A DNA stretch of 64,000 nt, from positions 558,001 to 622,000 of the forward strand of contig NZ_JAATJN010000001.1 of NCBI RefSeq assembly GCF_011927955.1, written 5' to 3'. Under the pieces are notes generated by a model. The model was not told where the DNA came from, did not search any database, and was given only the letters and a program-made list of their open reading frames with translations. The translations under genes were made by a program, and so were the position numbers. Source of the stretch: Brevibacterium marinum (GTDB lineage: Bacteria; Actinomycetota; Actinomycetes; Actinomycetales; Brevibacteriaceae). This document shows positions 35,687-44,822 of this stretch, piece after piece. Numbering within the stretch: the first letter of the stretch is position 1; every line of letters starts with the position of its first letter.

Positions 35687-37591
35687 TCAGACCCCTCGGG
35701 CGATGACCGCGCGGCGGAAGCGCCCGAAGCCCCAGCCGAGTTCGACGACCTCGACGGCGGCGCCGAGCTCGGTCAGGCAGCCGCGAACCTCGTCGCTCGT
35801 CCACGACGCATGGCCGGTCGCGGCGAAGGTGGCGACCAGCTCCTCCGACTGATGATCGTCGTCTTCTGCCTCATCGGTGAAGGGCTCGACGAGCACGAGG
35901 GTGCGGCTGGACTGAAAGATGTGGGCGAGGAGGGCTCGTGCCTCGCTGCGACCGCGTCCGGTGAGTCCGGCGAGGACCAGGGTGGAGTCGACTGCCGGCC
36001 ATGCCTCCTCGCCCGACAGGCAGCTGGCTCCCGGGGTGTGGATGGTTCGTCCCGATTCCGGCGCCTTTCGCGTCAGGGCGGCGGCCACCTCGGCGTCGGC
36101 ATCCCCGGTCAGGGCCACGCTCGTGGCGTTCGCGATGGGCTCGAGGTCGAGGATGATGTCGAGTACGTACTGGAGGTGGTCGAGGGTGCGGCTGCGGTGG
36201 GCAGCATCGAGGTTCGCATCCGCGGCGCGCAGGGTTCTCCAGCTCGGAGCTTCCATCGCCGAGGCTCGAGACGTCCTGGCGGCGTATCCGCCCTTGAGGA
36301 CGTCGAGGAGATCGACGATCGAGAACAGGTCGAGCAGCGCGGGATCGTCGAGAGCGAGGCCATCGGCCGACCCCTCGCCGGTGAGCACAGCCCCGGTGGG
36401 GGTGTTGCGGTAGTCGGCGCCTTCACGTTGGAGGAGTCCGAGTCCGCACATGGCAGTCAGGACGACGCGTGCGCCCTCGATCTCGATGCCGATCTCGGCG
36501 GCGAGCGCCTCGGCGGTGGTCACTCCCCCGGCGATCAGGTCGTTGATGCCGAAGGTGACGGCGACGCGGGTGATGATCGGAGGCAGGAGCTCGGACATCT
36601 CGTGGACTTCGTGGAGGACTCCGAGCGTGCCCTCGGGGGCCTGGACCGACTCCTCGCCAACGGAATCATCCGCTGTGCCGGGCGTGCCGACCGCATTCCC
36701 TGTCGGGTTCGCGACGGCAACCGTGGAGTCACCCGTGGTGCCGGGCCGGTCGGTGGTCGCTGCGCTTGGGGGATTCGTCTTGGCGCCGACCTTGCGCCAG
36801 TAGCCGACGACCTCGACGTCCTCCTTGGGCAGCCCGAGATCACGGCGCAGGTAGCGCCGGATGGGGGCGATCGTCAGCGTCTCGCCCGCGCACCAGGCGA
36901 AGGTCCGCCCCGCGGGCAGACTCACGTTCTTCACCGCTTCGTACATGAGCCCGGATTCTCCGGGCAGAGTCTCACCGCGGATGAGCCAGTCGACCTCGAC
37001 CTCGGCGGCGGTGGGGATCTCCTGGATGTCATCGGCAGTGGGGACCTCGACGATGATGTGTCCGCGCGTGCCGGCAGGGGCCTCATCGAGCCATCGGCCC
37101 ACGGCGGGCAGCGCCGTCTCATCGGCGACGAGCAGATGGAAGTCGATTCCTTCGCTGAGTCCCGCGCAGGTCTTCGGACCGGCGAACTTCAGACAGTCTC
37201 CGATGGCGACGCCGAACGCCCAATCTGAGGCGAGGCCCGATTCGTGTCGGACGACGTCGAAGGTGAAGGAGTTGGTGTCCTCGTCGACGCTGCGCACGGT
37301 GTAGTCGCGAGTGAGCTTGAGGGCCTCACGGTTCCAGTTGAAGCGGAATTGCTCCTGCTCGCCGATGTCGATGGGTGCGTTTCCGGGCGGGGGAATGACG
37401 AGTTTCACGTGGTCGTCGAAACCCTCGGAGCGGAACTCGGGCCGGTGCAGCCCGTCCACCACTCCCGCGGACAATTGATCGCCCGCCACTGTCAGGCGCC
37501 GCATGTTGGGAGTGATGTCCGTGATGCCGGTGACTTCGACCTCACGCAGGATGATCGGATGTACCTGCATGGGCCGGGAAGTGCGCGGCAT
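35687..37591 (-). CDS. Siderophore-interacting protein fused to a methyltransferase-like domain
   Basis: A 634-residue fusion. Residues 1 to about 265 are a SIP-type ferric-siderophore reductase: an FAD-binding barrel (ITDITPNMRRLTVAG, TRDYTVRSVDEDTNSFTFDV) and an NAD(P)H domain (FHLLVADETALPAVGRWLDE, FAWCAGETLTIAPIRRYLRR). After a Thr/Gly-rich linker (about 265-325) comes a C-terminal part that resembles class-I O-methyltransferases: a dimerisation/winged-helix start (ITRVAVTFGINDLIAGGVTT, ALAAEIGIEIEGARVVLTAM) and a Rossmann-like end. The usual GGGxG SAM loop is not visible; TGDADAEVAAAL is at its place, so the domain may not bind SAM. ATG 37591 has GGAG upstream; the iron box lies 110 bases upstream. 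Confidence 0.82.
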   Translation of the reverse strand: MPRTSRPMQVHPIILREVEVTGITDITPNMRRLTVAGDQLSAGVVDGLHRPEFRSEGFDDHVKLVIPPPGNAPIDIGEQEQFRFNWNREALKLTRDYTVRSVDEDTNSFTFDVVRHESGLASDWAFGVAIGDCLKFAGPKTCAGLSEGIDFHLLVADETALPAVGRWLDEAPAGTRGHIIVEVPTADDIQEIPTAAEVEVDWLIRGETLPGESGLMYEAVKNVSLPAGRTFAWCAGETLTIAPIRRYLRRDLGLPKEDVEVVGYWRKVGAKTNPPSAATTDRPGTTGDSTVAVANPTGNAVGTPGTADDSVGEESVQAPEGTLGVLHEVHEMSELLPPIITRVAVTFGINDLIAGGVTTAEALAAEIGIEIEGARVVLTAMCGLGLLQREGADYRNTPTGAVLTGEGSADGLALDDPALLDLFSIVDLLDVLKGGYAARTSRASAMEAPSWRTLRAADANLDAAHRSRTLDHLQYVLDIILDLEPIANATSVALTGDADAEVAAALTRKAPESGRTIHTPGASCLSGEEAWPAVDSTLVLAGLTGRGRSEARALLAHIFQSSRTLVLVEPFTDEAEDDDHQSEELVATFAATGHASWTSDEVRGCLTELGAAVEVVELGWGFGRFRRAVIARGV

Positions 37592-37700
37592 GAGTTCAGC
37601 TCCGAGGGTCTCTTGACGGATGAAACAGTGAGAAACAGGACTCGCAACTTCAAGCAGGTGTGTCAACTGCATTACGGCATACGACTCTTTTCTATTTCCC

Positions 37701-37719
37701 AGAGGTCAGCCTAACCTAA
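37701..37719 (-). promoter_or_regulatory. IdeR/DtxR iron box
   Basis: The 19 bases at 37701-37719 match the palindromic IdeR/DtxR consensus TTAGGTTAGCCTAACCTAA at 16 of 19 positions, with the right half perfect (ctaacctaa). It is upstream of the SIP-fusion/lipoprotein operon on the minus strand, so that operon should be repressed by iron. Confidence 0.85.
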
Positions 37720-37840
37720 TCTCTCGGCATCGCACAAGAATGATCTCGCGCAAGCGATCGGGGTCGACGACCGTCACTGCCACCGTTGCCGTCGCCATCA
37801 CCGCACCCCTCGCCGCCGCCATTCCGCGACCGCGGCGAGC

Positions 37841-38509
37841 CTACGATGCACTCAGCGTCTTCCTGATCGCGCGAGTCGTCAGGTCGAGCGCTTCCGGTCG
37901 GGCACCGACCTCTCGAGGCTGCGATCTGGTGCTCAGCTCGAAGAGGTGGCCCGAGCCGATCGTGAGGAAGACGTACATCGCGGCCCATTCGACCGGCACC
38001 TCAGGAGCGATGGAGCCGTCGTCCTGACCTCTGCGAATGATCGCCTCCAAGGGGTCGCCCTCACGTGCCGCCCTGTCGCCTCCGTGCGGCTCACCGCTCA
38101 CTCGGCTCACCGCCGGCTCACGGTTCGCCGCCGAGTCGGCATGGCGCGCACCTTCGACCTCGGCGAAGACGTCGTCGGTGATGATCGGGCTGTCGGCGAA
38201 CATGAGCGTGAGCACATCGGGAACGGTGAACAGCTGCGCACACACCCGCTCCACACATTCGAGACCGGGCCCGACGTCCGGGCGAGCACTCAGGAAGGCA
38301 TCGACGAACAGGCGCGCCCCCTGCCGCGCCACCTCGGCGACCAGGGTCTCGCGATCTCCGAAATGCCTGTACAGGGTCGTCCGCCCGACGCCGATCTCGC
38401 TCGCGATCTCGGCCATCGATGCCCCGGCACTGTCGGCGAGGACCGACATCGACTCCGCGACCAGCGCCTCCCTCCCCAGGCGGCGCATCCCCCTGCTCTT
38501 CGAATCCAT
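37841..38509 (-). CDS. TetR-family regulator
   Basis: A 222-residue TetR regulator; the HTH is ASMAEIASEIGVGRTTLYRH then FGDRETLVAEVARQG at about residues 28-65. The middle contains an acidic Arg/Gly-rich stretch. ATG 38509 has GAGAGG at good spacing; upstream codons are in frame but lie in the operator region. The divergent gene is the small membrane protein at 38700; the gap holds a ggta...tacc palindrome. The downstream SIP operon is iron-controlled and probably separate. Confidence 0.82.
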   Translation of the reverse strand: MDSKSRGMRRLGREALVAESMSVLADSAGASMAEIASEIGVGRTTLYRHFGDRETLVAEVARQGARLFVDAFLSARPDVGPGLECVERVCAQLFTVPDVLTLMFADSPIITDDVFAEVEGARHADSAANREPAVSRVSGEPHGGDRAAREGDPLEAIIRRGQDDGSIAPEVPVEWAAMYVFLTIGSGHLFELSTRSQPREVGARPEALDLTTRAIRKTLSAS

Positions 38510-38578
38510 CTGCACCTCTCGCTCACTGGGCCCGGACGGAGCAGTCCGATCGCCTAGTGGTACATACGTGTTCCGCTT

Positions 38579-38596
38579 TGGTACAATCATATACCA
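38579..38596. promoter_or_regulatory. Palindrome in the tetR / membrane-protein gap
   Basis: tggta - caatcata - tacca, perfect 5-bp arms, with another tggtac at 38558-38563 just upstream. It lies 70 bases upstream of the tetR start and about 105 bases upstream of the divergent gene; a likely autoregulatory site. Confidence 0.5.
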
Positions 38597-38699
38597 GTTT
38601 GGGTTCTAGACATCGCTATCGATGGGGGCGTCCGTCACTCGGCACCGAGCATCGGATCATGCGTCGAGGAGCGATGCAGGCAGGGTCAGGAGGAGACAC

Positions 38700-39242
38700 A
38701 TGGCAGGCAAGGACCGCAGCTCCAACCGCAGCGCAGCGCGCGGGGGTTCGGCTGGCACCGACGAGCCCGCGACGCCCGAGGACGTGTTCGCACTCGGTCG
38801 CACCGACGTCTTCGTCATCGGACTCGTCTGCGTCGGCATCGGCGTCGGCCTGGGCTTCTTCCTCCCGGCACTCGGGTCCTTCGCCGCGACATTCCCGATT
38901 CCCTTCGGAGAAGTCATCGAGAAGCTCAGTCAGTTCGATCAGGCGTGGGTGGTCATCGCCCGCCCGATCATCGGCGGAGCCCTCGGTGCCATCGCCGCCG
39001 CCTTCATCACCGCTTCGACCACTCCGCTGCACATCAGCGAGGACGAGGTCCTGGTCGGCAGGACCGGTGATCATCCGCTGCGGATCTCTCGGGCCTCGTT
39101 CTCGACCGCCTATTTCGACGGCGGCAAACTGACGATCCTCACCGAGGGCGGACATCAGGCGTACAAGGGCGACGTCGAGGGCAAGAAGGACGAGGTCGCC
39201 GAGGCATTCACCTCGCGTGGCTATCGATGGGGTGAGATCTGA
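38700..39242 (+). CDS. Membrane protein of the YqeB-like type (two segments plus PH-like tail)
   Basis: A 180-residue protein. After a hydrophilic N-terminus (about 30 residues) come two hydrophobic segments, VFVIGLVCVGIGVGLGFFLP and WVVIARPIIGGALGAIAAAF, and a soluble beta-rich tail beginning LHISEDEVLVGRTGDHPLRI with a Gly-rich turn near the end. This resembles actinobacterial YqeB-like proteins of unknown function (moderate recall). ATG 38700 follows GGAGGAGA; an ATG 78 bases upstream lacks a site. It is divergent from tetR and may be the regulated gene. Confidence 0.7.
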   Translation: MAGKDRSSNRSAARGGSAGTDEPATPEDVFALGRTDVFVIGLVCVGIGVGLGFFLPALGSFAATFPIPFGEVIEKLSQFDQAWVVIARPIIGGALGAIAAAFITASTTPLHISEDEVLVGRTGDHPLRISRASFSTAYFDGGKLTILTEGGHQAYKGDVEGKKDEVAEAFTSRGYRWGEI

Positions 39243-39349
39243 GCACCCGAGCCAAACGTCCGCCCGCAACCACTGCGACCGGGCTCTTCGTCCACTCTTG
39301 TCGACACAATCGCACGCGCCGTCCGAACCTGCCGACAGACCCTGGATCG

Positions 39350-39363
39350 GTGACGCGGGTCAC
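39350..39363. promoter_or_regulatory. Palindrome just upstream of bkdA
   Basis: gtgac - gcgg - gtcac, 5-bp perfect arms ending 14 bases before the bkdA start. It could be an operator for the branched-chain dehydrogenase operon; the arms are GC-rich and short, so confidence is low. Confidence 0.3.
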
Positions 39364-39377
39364 GCCACCATGGGGTC

Positions 39378-40484
39378 ATGACCATCGACGTTCCCACCAC
39401 TCGCCGCGCACTGCCCCAGCTGCAGCCTGTCAGCTTCATCGGTGCAGACGGAAAGACCACCGACGTTCCGACCGACGGGCTGACGGTCCCGAGCGATCGC
39501 ACCCTCCTGGGCCTGTACCAGAAGATGGTCGAGGCCCGTCGCTTCGAGGCTCAGGTCACCCACCTGACCAGACAGGGGCGTCTCGCGACCTACCCGTCCG
39601 CCGCCGGTCAGGAGGCAATCGAGGTCGGTGCGACGACGGCGCTGGCACCGAATGACTGGCTGTTCCCCACCTACCGCGACACCGCCGCCCTGCTCACCCG
39701 CGGCGTGCCGGTGACCGAGATCCTCTCCGCCTTCCGCGGCGACTGGCACTGCGGCTTCGACCCGCACGAGTATCACACCTCACCTGCAGCGACACCGCTG
39801 GCGACGCAGACCCTGCACGCGACGGGCTTCGCGATGGCCGCCAAGCTCAAGGGCGAGGATGCCTGCACGCTGACCTTCCTCGGCGACGGCGCCAGCAGCG
39901 AGGGCGACACCCATGAGGCCTTCAACTTCGCCTCGGTGTGGCAGACCCCGACGGTCTTCGTGCTGCAGAACAACCAGTATGCGATCTCGACCCCGCTGCG
40001 CGAACAGGCGAATGCCACGATGCTCGCCGACCGAGCCGCCGGCTACGGAATGCCCGGACTCCGCGTCGACGGCAACGACATCGCCGCGGTGTTCGCCGCC
40101 GTCACTGCGGCCCTCGAGCGCGCCCGCAACGGGGAGGGGCCCACTCTCATCGAGTGCCTGACCTACCGGATGGAGTCGCACACGAACTCCGACGATCCCA
40201 CGAAGTACCGTGACGCCGAGGAGGTCGAGCACTGGAAGCGGTTCGATCCCATCGACCGCCTCGAGACGCACCTGCGCCGAGCCGGAGTCCTCGACAATGA
40301 CACGGCCGAGGAGATCACAGCGAGCGCTGAAGAGCTCGCCACCTCGGTCCGTGATGCCATGAACACCGACGCCGAAGTCGACCCGAGCGAACTCTTCGCC
40401 CACGTGTATGCGAACCCTCGAGCGAGCCTCGCCAAGCAGCGGGCCACCCTCGAGGCAGAGCTGGCTGCGGCGGTCCAGTCATGA
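39378..40484 (+). CDS. bkdA: Branched-chain 2-oxoacid dehydrogenase E1 alpha
   Basis: A 368-residue thiamine-diphosphate E1 alpha subunit. The TPP motif runs from GDGASSEGDTHEAFNFASVW to QNN (residues about 171-200), and FPTYRDTAALLTRGV and YRMESHTNSDDPTKYR are typical. It decarboxylates 2-oxo acids of Val, Leu and Ile (pyruvate is an alternative for this family) and hands the acyl group to the E2 lipoyl arm. ATG 39378. bkdB starts within its stop codon (ATGA), so the complex genes are coupled. An E3 gene is absent here, as is common when lpd is shared. Confidence 0.92.
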   Translation: MTIDVPTTRRALPQLQPVSFIGADGKTTDVPTDGLTVPSDRTLLGLYQKMVEARRFEAQVTHLTRQGRLATYPSAAGQEAIEVGATTALAPNDWLFPTYRDTAALLTRGVPVTEILSAFRGDWHCGFDPHEYHTSPAATPLATQTLHATGFAMAAKLKGEDACTLTFLGDGASSEGDTHEAFNFASVWQTPTVFVLQNNQYAISTPLREQANATMLADRAAGYGMPGLRVDGNDIAAVFAAVTAALERARNGEGPTLIECLTYRMESHTNSDDPTKYRDAEEVEHWKRFDPIDRLETHLRRAGVLDNDTAEEITASAEELATSVRDAMNTDAEVDPSELFAHVYANPRASLAKQRATLEAELAAAVQS

Positions 40485-41500
40485 CCGTCACCGCCCTGAC
40501 CACGGCAGACGATGTTCCGGCACCGGTCTCGGTGACGATGACGAAGGCCCTCAACCAGGCCCTGCGCGACAGCCTGAGCGAAGACGAGGACGTCCTCGTC
40601 TTCGGTGAGGACGTCGGCCGCCTCGGCGGGGTGTTCCGGGTCACCGAAGGCCTGCGGAAGGAATTCGGTCCCGACCGGGTCTGGGACTCCCCACTCGCGG
40701 AGTCGGGGATCGTCGGCACCGCGATCGGCATGGCGATGGCCGGGATGCGCCCCGTCGTCGAGATGCAGTTCGACGCCTACGCCTATCCCGCGTTCGAGCA
40801 GATCGTGTCCCACGTCGCGAAGATGCGCAATCGCACGAAGGGCCATGTCAGCCTGCCGCTGACGATTCGGATCCCCTATGCGGGGGACATCGGCGGCGTC
40901 GAGCACCACTCGGACTCCTCCGAGGCCTACTGGACGTCGACCCCGGGCCTGACCGTTCTCACCCCCTCGAATCCGGCCGATGCCTACTCCCTGCTGCGCG
41001 AATCCATCGCCTCCGAGGATCCGGTGATCTTCATGGAGCCGAAGTCCCGATACTGGATGAAGGACGAGCTGTCCCTGCCCGTGCAGACCGCTCCGATGGA
41101 TCGGGCGCAGGTCGTGCGCGAAGGGTCGGATGCGACGCTGCTGGCCTACGGCCCCACCGTGCGCACGGCCCTGTCCGCGGCCGAGGAGGGTGCCGAACAC
41201 GGACTGTCGATCGAGGTCGTCGACCTGCGTTCCCTGTCACCCTTCGACGATGAGACCGTGTCCGCCTCGGTGCGCAAGACCTCGCGTGCCGCGATCGTCC
41301 ATGAGGCGGCCCAGTTCGGCGGTTACGGCGCCGAGGTGGCCGCCCGGGTCACGGAGGCCAACTTCACCCACCTGTCGGCCCCGATCCTGCGGATCACCGG
41401 GTTCGACGTGCCCTATCCGTCCCCGAAACTCGAGGAGTACTTCTTGCCGACCGCCGAACGCATCCTCGACGCCCTCGAATCATGGGATTGGGAGCTGTGA
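40481..41500 (+). CDS. bkdB: Branched-chain 2-oxoacid dehydrogenase E1 beta
   Basis: A 339-residue E1 beta subunit: ALNQALRDSLSEDEDVLVFG at the N-terminus, the conserved FGEDVGRLGGVFRVTEGL, the hallmark SPLAESGIVGTAIGMAMAGM, and IRIPYAGDIGGVEHHSDSSE near 130. It forms the heterotetramer with E1 alpha and binds the TPP pyrophosphate region. It overlaps bkdA by 4 bases and the E2 start by 1 base. Confidence 0.93.
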   Translation: MTVTALTTADDVPAPVSVTMTKALNQALRDSLSEDEDVLVFGEDVGRLGGVFRVTEGLRKEFGPDRVWDSPLAESGIVGTAIGMAMAGMRPVVEMQFDAYAYPAFEQIVSHVAKMRNRTKGHVSLPLTIRIPYAGDIGGVEHHSDSSEAYWTSTPGLTVLTPSNPADAYSLLRESIASEDPVIFMEPKSRYWMKDELSLPVQTAPMDRAQVVREGSDATLLAYGPTVRTALSAAEEGAEHGLSIEVVDLRSLSPFDDETVSASVRKTSRAAIVHEAAQFGGYGAEVAARVTEANFTHLSAPILRITGFDVPYPSPKLEEYFLPTAERILDALESWDWEL

Positions 41501-42966
41501 TGAGTGCCGAGACGAGTGTGTCCGGTGCTGCCGGCTCCAACAGTTCCGCGACGAGAGCCCGCGAATTCATCCTCCCCGACCTGGGCGAGGGCCTGACCGA
41601 GGCCGAGCTCATCAGCTGGCTGGTCGAGGTCGGCGACGAGGTCCACGTCGACCAGATGGTCGTCGAGGTCGAGTCCGCCAAGTCAGTCGTCGAGCTGCCG
41701 TGTCCCTTCGCCGGTCGGATCGAGGCGCTGCACGCCAGCGCCGGTGACACCGTAACCGCAGGTCAGGCCCTGTTGTCAGTTGCCCATTCGGGCGCCGAGG
41801 GTCCTGAGTCGAAGGGTTCGGATGACAGCGGCAGTGCGAATCTCATCGGCTATGGAACTTCGGAGCCCAAGGCCAGATCGACGAAGAAGCGGTCCTTCGG
41901 CGCGAAGACTTCCGTCGCGCCGGTCGCTGCGCAGCCGACCCCCACCCAGCCGGTCTCCACCCAGCCGTCGGCCGCCACTCCCCCGGCGCCCGAGGCCACG
42001 TCGACGACGGCTTCGGGCACCGGAGTCTCTCCCGTGTCCTCACCCATCGTGCGCAAGCTGGCGAAAGACCACGGGATCAGCGCCAAACACCTGCCCGGCA
42101 CCGGACCCAGCGGGGTCGTCACCCGCGCCGATGTGCTCTCGGCGATCGACTCTGGGACCGGTGCCACCCCTGAGCGCACCGCGAGTGTCCCCGCGGGGAC
42201 GTCGGATTCGACGCAGGCAAGCAGCGACGACCTGTCGGGCGCCGCCTCGGCGGGGGCAATCGCTCTCGACTCCGACCGCGACACCCGGACTCCGATCACG
42301 GGACTGCGCAAGGTCGTCTCCGACCGGCTCACGCGCTCCCGGCAGGAGATCCCCGAGGCCACGATCTGGCTCGACGTCGACGCCACCGAGCTGCTCGAGA
42401 CAAAACGCGCGCTCGAGTCGCGGACAGGCGAGAAGTACTCCCTGCTCTCGCTCGTCGCCCGCTTCGTCGTCGCGGGACTGAAGAAGTACCCGATCATCAA
42501 CTCCTCGATCGACACCGAGAACAACGAGATCGTCACCCACGGTGACATCAATCTCGGTCTGGCCGCCCAGACGCCGCGTGGCCTCATGGTGCCGGTCGTC
42601 CACGGCGCCGACCGGATGAGCCTGCGCCGGCTGCGCGACTCCGTGTCCGAGACCGTCGACAAGGCCCCGACCGGGAAGTTCAGTTCCCAGGAGCTGTCCG
42701 GCGGCACGTTCACGCTCAACAACTACGGCGTGTTCGGAGTCGACGGGTCCGCCCCGATCATCAACCTGCCCGAGGTCGCGATGCTCGGACTCGGCCGGAT
42801 CAAGGAACGCCCCTGGGTCGTCGACGGGGAGCTCACGGTGCGCAAGGTGATGTACCTGTCATTCGTCTTCGACCACCGCGCCTGCGACGGCGAGGAGCCG
42901 AGCAGGTTCCTCACCTTCGTCGCCGACTGCATCGAGAACCCGATCTCGCTGCTGCCGGAGCTGTGA
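41500..42966 (+). CDS. bkdC: Branched-chain 2-oxoacid dehydrogenase E2 (lipoamide acyltransferase)
   Basis: A 488-residue E2. The lipoyl domain is residues about 20-100 with the lipoylated lysine in EVESAKSVVELP near 57; then a Thr/Pro/Ala linker, the E3-binding domain SPIVRKLAKDHGISAKHLPG (near 180) and a second linker; the acyltransferase domain begins at about 260 and ends with SFVFDHRACDGEEPSRFL carrying the catalytic HxxxD. It moves the branched-chain acyl to CoA. ATG 41500 overlaps the bkdB stop (TGATG); an ATG 18 bases upstream is in frame but lies in bkdB. Only one lipoyl domain is present. Confidence 0.94.
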   Translation: MSAETSVSGAAGSNSSATRAREFILPDLGEGLTEAELISWLVEVGDEVHVDQMVVEVESAKSVVELPCPFAGRIEALHASAGDTVTAGQALLSVAHSGAEGPESKGSDDSGSANLIGYGTSEPKARSTKKRSFGAKTSVAPVAAQPTPTQPVSTQPSAATPPAPEATSTTASGTGVSPVSSPIVRKLAKDHGISAKHLPGTGPSGVVTRADVLSAIDSGTGATPERTASVPAGTSDSTQASSDDLSGAASAGAIALDSDRDTRTPITGLRKVVSDRLTRSRQEIPEATIWLDVDATELLETKRALESRTGEKYSLLSLVARFVVAGLKKYPIINSSIDTENNEIVTHGDINLGLAAQTPRGLMVPVVHGADRMSLRRLRDSVSETVDKAPTGKFSSQELSGGTFTLNNYGVFGVDGSAPIINLPEVAMLGLGRIKERPWVVDGELTVRKVMYLSFVFDHRACDGEEPSRFLTFVADCIENPISLLPEL

Positions 42967-43031
42967 CGAACCGGCGCGGGGCCGATCAATGGGTCGCACC
43001 GGTCGTCGACCGCTGGCAGCATGACGGATGG

Positions 43032-44666
43032 TCAGCCACTCAACTCCAACCGCGGCCAGGACTCGAGGTCGCTGAGCATCTGCCGGTCGTGAGTAGCGAC
43101 GACGATCGCCGAGGAGGTGGCTCCCATCGCCTCGGTGAGCTCGTCGACGAGGGGTGATGAGAGATGGTTCGTCGGTTCGTCGAGCAGCAGGAGGTCCGGT
43201 CTCTCTGCCAGGCACATCGCCAGCTGCAGACGCCTCTGCTGACCTTGGGACAGTCGGCCCACCGGTGCGGCCGTGGTCGAGGCATCGAGGAGACCGAGAC
43301 CGGACAGGGCTGCTGCCTCCTCGCGAACTCGACCGTTTCTGGCGACGTGCTCGCTGAACACGCGATGGGCCGGCGTTTCCGGATCCCATTCGGGCACTTC
43401 CTGTGAGAGTAGGACGATGCGGGAGTCCGCGTGACGGGACACAGTGCCACGGATCGGTTCGACCCGGCCGGCCAGGACCGCCAGCAGCGTCGACTTGCCT
43501 GCACCATTCGGCCCGCTGAGGACCAGGCGGTCGCCCCCGGTCAGGCTCACCGACACCGGCGCGCGAAGACGGCCCGTGACCATGACCTCGTCGGCGGTGA
43601 GAATCCTGCCTCCGATCCGCGTGCGGGATTCCGGCCACCTCAGGCGCATCGGAGGCTGGGGCACGGTGACCCGATGCGCCTCGAGCTCCTCGACCCGACG
43701 GTTGAAGGTCTGGACGATCCCCGCTGCCCGAGTCGCACGCTGGTGCTTGCCGGTGCCCTTGGGCGGGCGCCATCCGGTCGACAGCCGACCGCGGGCGTCG
43801 TCTGCCGCCTGCGTCAGACGCGCATGCTCAGCCACCTCGGCGGCATAGTCCTGCTCCCAGTGCTCACGGTCTCTCCGCCGCCCCTCGAGCCACCCGTCGT
43901 AACCGCCGGCATATGTCCGGGGCAGGCCGTCACGGCTGGGATCGAGATCGATGAAGGTCGAGGCCACATCGCGCAGCAGAGCTCGATCGTGACTGACCAC
44001 GGCGATGCCCCCGGGATGGTCGCGCAGCCGCCCGGTCAGGTACTCAAGCGCCGCCGCGTCGAGATGGTTGGTCGGCTCGTCGAGCAGCAGCAGATCGGTG
44101 CTCGCTCCGAGCACCGTCGCCAAACGGATTCGGTACCGCTGGCCGACGGACAGCTCGGACAGGCGGCGGGCACGATCCGTGCAGGCGCGCAGCCCCTCGA
44201 GGGCGATGTCGATGCGCCTCTCGGCGTCCCAGGCATCCAAACGGATCGAGCGATCAAGTGCCTCGGCGTATGCGTCGTCGGCCCTCGCCTCGCCGTGGGC
44301 GATCCTCTGGGTCGCCGTCTCGAGGGCGTCGAGGGCTGCACGTTCTTCGCAGACGGCGTCGTCGATGAGGTCTCCGACGCTCCTGTCATGCCCGGCGGCA
44401 AGATCCTGTTCGATGAGGGCGTGAGTACCGGCGCGAACGACCGTCCCGCTGTCGGGGGTGAGCGTGCCCGCGAGAATGTGGAGCAGGGTGGTCTTGCCCC
44501 GCCCGTTCTCACCGACGACGGCCAGGCGCGACCCTGACGAGATCGTGACGTCGACTCCGTCGAGGATCGTCCGCCCGCCGAGTGCGACGCTGAGGCCTTC
44601 GGCGCGGATGTGTGCGGCCGAACCCGCAGGAAGTTGTCGGGTTCTGTGTGATGAGGTGATCGGCAT
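43032..44666 (-). CDS. ABC-F ribosome-protection-type ATPase
   Basis: A 544-residue soluble protein with two ABC domains and no membrane segment. Walker [13 protein letters not shown] (near 55) and [13 protein letters not shown] (near 387); signatures [13 protein letters not shown] and [13 protein letters not shown]; Walker [13 protein letters not shown] and [13 protein letters not shown]. Between them is a charged interdomain linker ([20 protein letters not shown]). These are ABC-F marks; the family acts on ribosomes, several members displacing macrolides, lincosamides or pleuromutilins. ATG 44666 is chosen; GTG 44702 is in frame. A 14-codon leader ORF and hairpin lie 98 bases upstream, favouring an antibiotic-induced resistance role over a housekeeping one. 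Confidence 0.88.
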   Translation of the reverse strand: MPITSSHRTRQLPAGSAAHIRAEGLSVALGGRTILDGVDVTISSGSRLAVVGENGRGKTTLLHILAGTLTPDSGTVVRAGTHALIEQDLAAGHDRSVGDLIDDAVCEERAALDALETATQRIAHGEARADDAYAEALDRSIRLDAWDAERRIDIALEGLRACTDRARRLSELSVGQRYRIRLATVLGASTDLLLLDEPTNHLDAAALEYLTGRLRDHPGGIAVVSHDRALLRDVASTFIDLDPSRDGLPRTYAGGYDGWLEGRRRDREHWEQDYAAEVAEHARLTQAADDARGRLSTGWRPPKGTGKHQRATRAAGIVQTFNRRVEELEAHRVTVPQPPMRLRWPESRTRIGGRILTADEVMVTGRLRAPVSVSLTGGDRLVLSGPNGAGKSTLLAVLAGRVEPIRGTVSRHADSRIVLLSQEVPEWDPETPAHRVFSEHVARNGRVREEAAALSGLGLLDASTTAAPVGRLSQGQQRRLQLAMCLAERPDLLLLDEPTNHLSSPLVDELTEAMGATSSAIVVATHDRQMLSDLESWPRLELSG

Positions 44667-44758
44667 TGTGTTCTCGCAGCTCGTCGTGGAGCCGGACAGC
44701 ACGAATGGGCCGCCCGGCGAATGGCCAGGACGGCGAACGAGAGTTCAGGAAGGTCCCG

Positions 44759-44774
44759 CCGCCGTCAGCGGCGG
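44759..44774 (-). promoter_or_regulatory. Attenuator-like hairpin at the leader stop codon
   Basis: Six GC pairs (44759-44764 with 44769-44774) around a 4-base loop that contains most of the leader stop codon. There is no T-run, so if it works it more likely blocks or exposes downstream RNA than terminates alone. A ribosome stalled in the leader would keep it open. Confidence 0.55.
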
Positions 44775-44809
44775 TCCCACAGCTTCATCGAAGCAATGCC
44801 GAGGTACAT
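44765..44809 (-). CDS. 14-residue leader peptide upstream of the ABC-F gene
   Basis: ATG 44809 opens MYLGIASMKLWDRR followed by TGA at 44765. It is too short for usual gene calling. TAGAAT (44817-44822) lies 7 bases upstream of the ATG on the minus strand, so the transcript would begin about at the start codon (leaderless). The stop codon sits in a GC hairpin. Short leader ORFs before erm, ABC-F and other ribosome-protection genes act by drug-induced stalling; this one matches that layout. Translation is inferred, not shown. Confidence 0.55.
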   Translation of the reverse strand: MYLGIASMKLWDRR

Positions 44810-44816
44810 GTCAACC

Positions 44817-44822
44817 ATTCTA
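44817..44822 (-). promoter_or_regulatory. -10 box of the ABC-F leader transcript
   Basis: TAGAAT on the minus strand, 7 bases before the leader ATG. A clear -35 is not seen (GTGACC at about 17 bases is weak), which can mean an activator-dependent promoter. Confidence 0.4.

Noticed and set aside
39378..42966. Pyruvate dehydrogenase instead of the branched-chain complex
   Set aside because: Actinobacterial PDH usually uses a single-chain AceE E1; the split E1 alpha/beta with E2 favours the branched-chain type, though substrate proof is absent.
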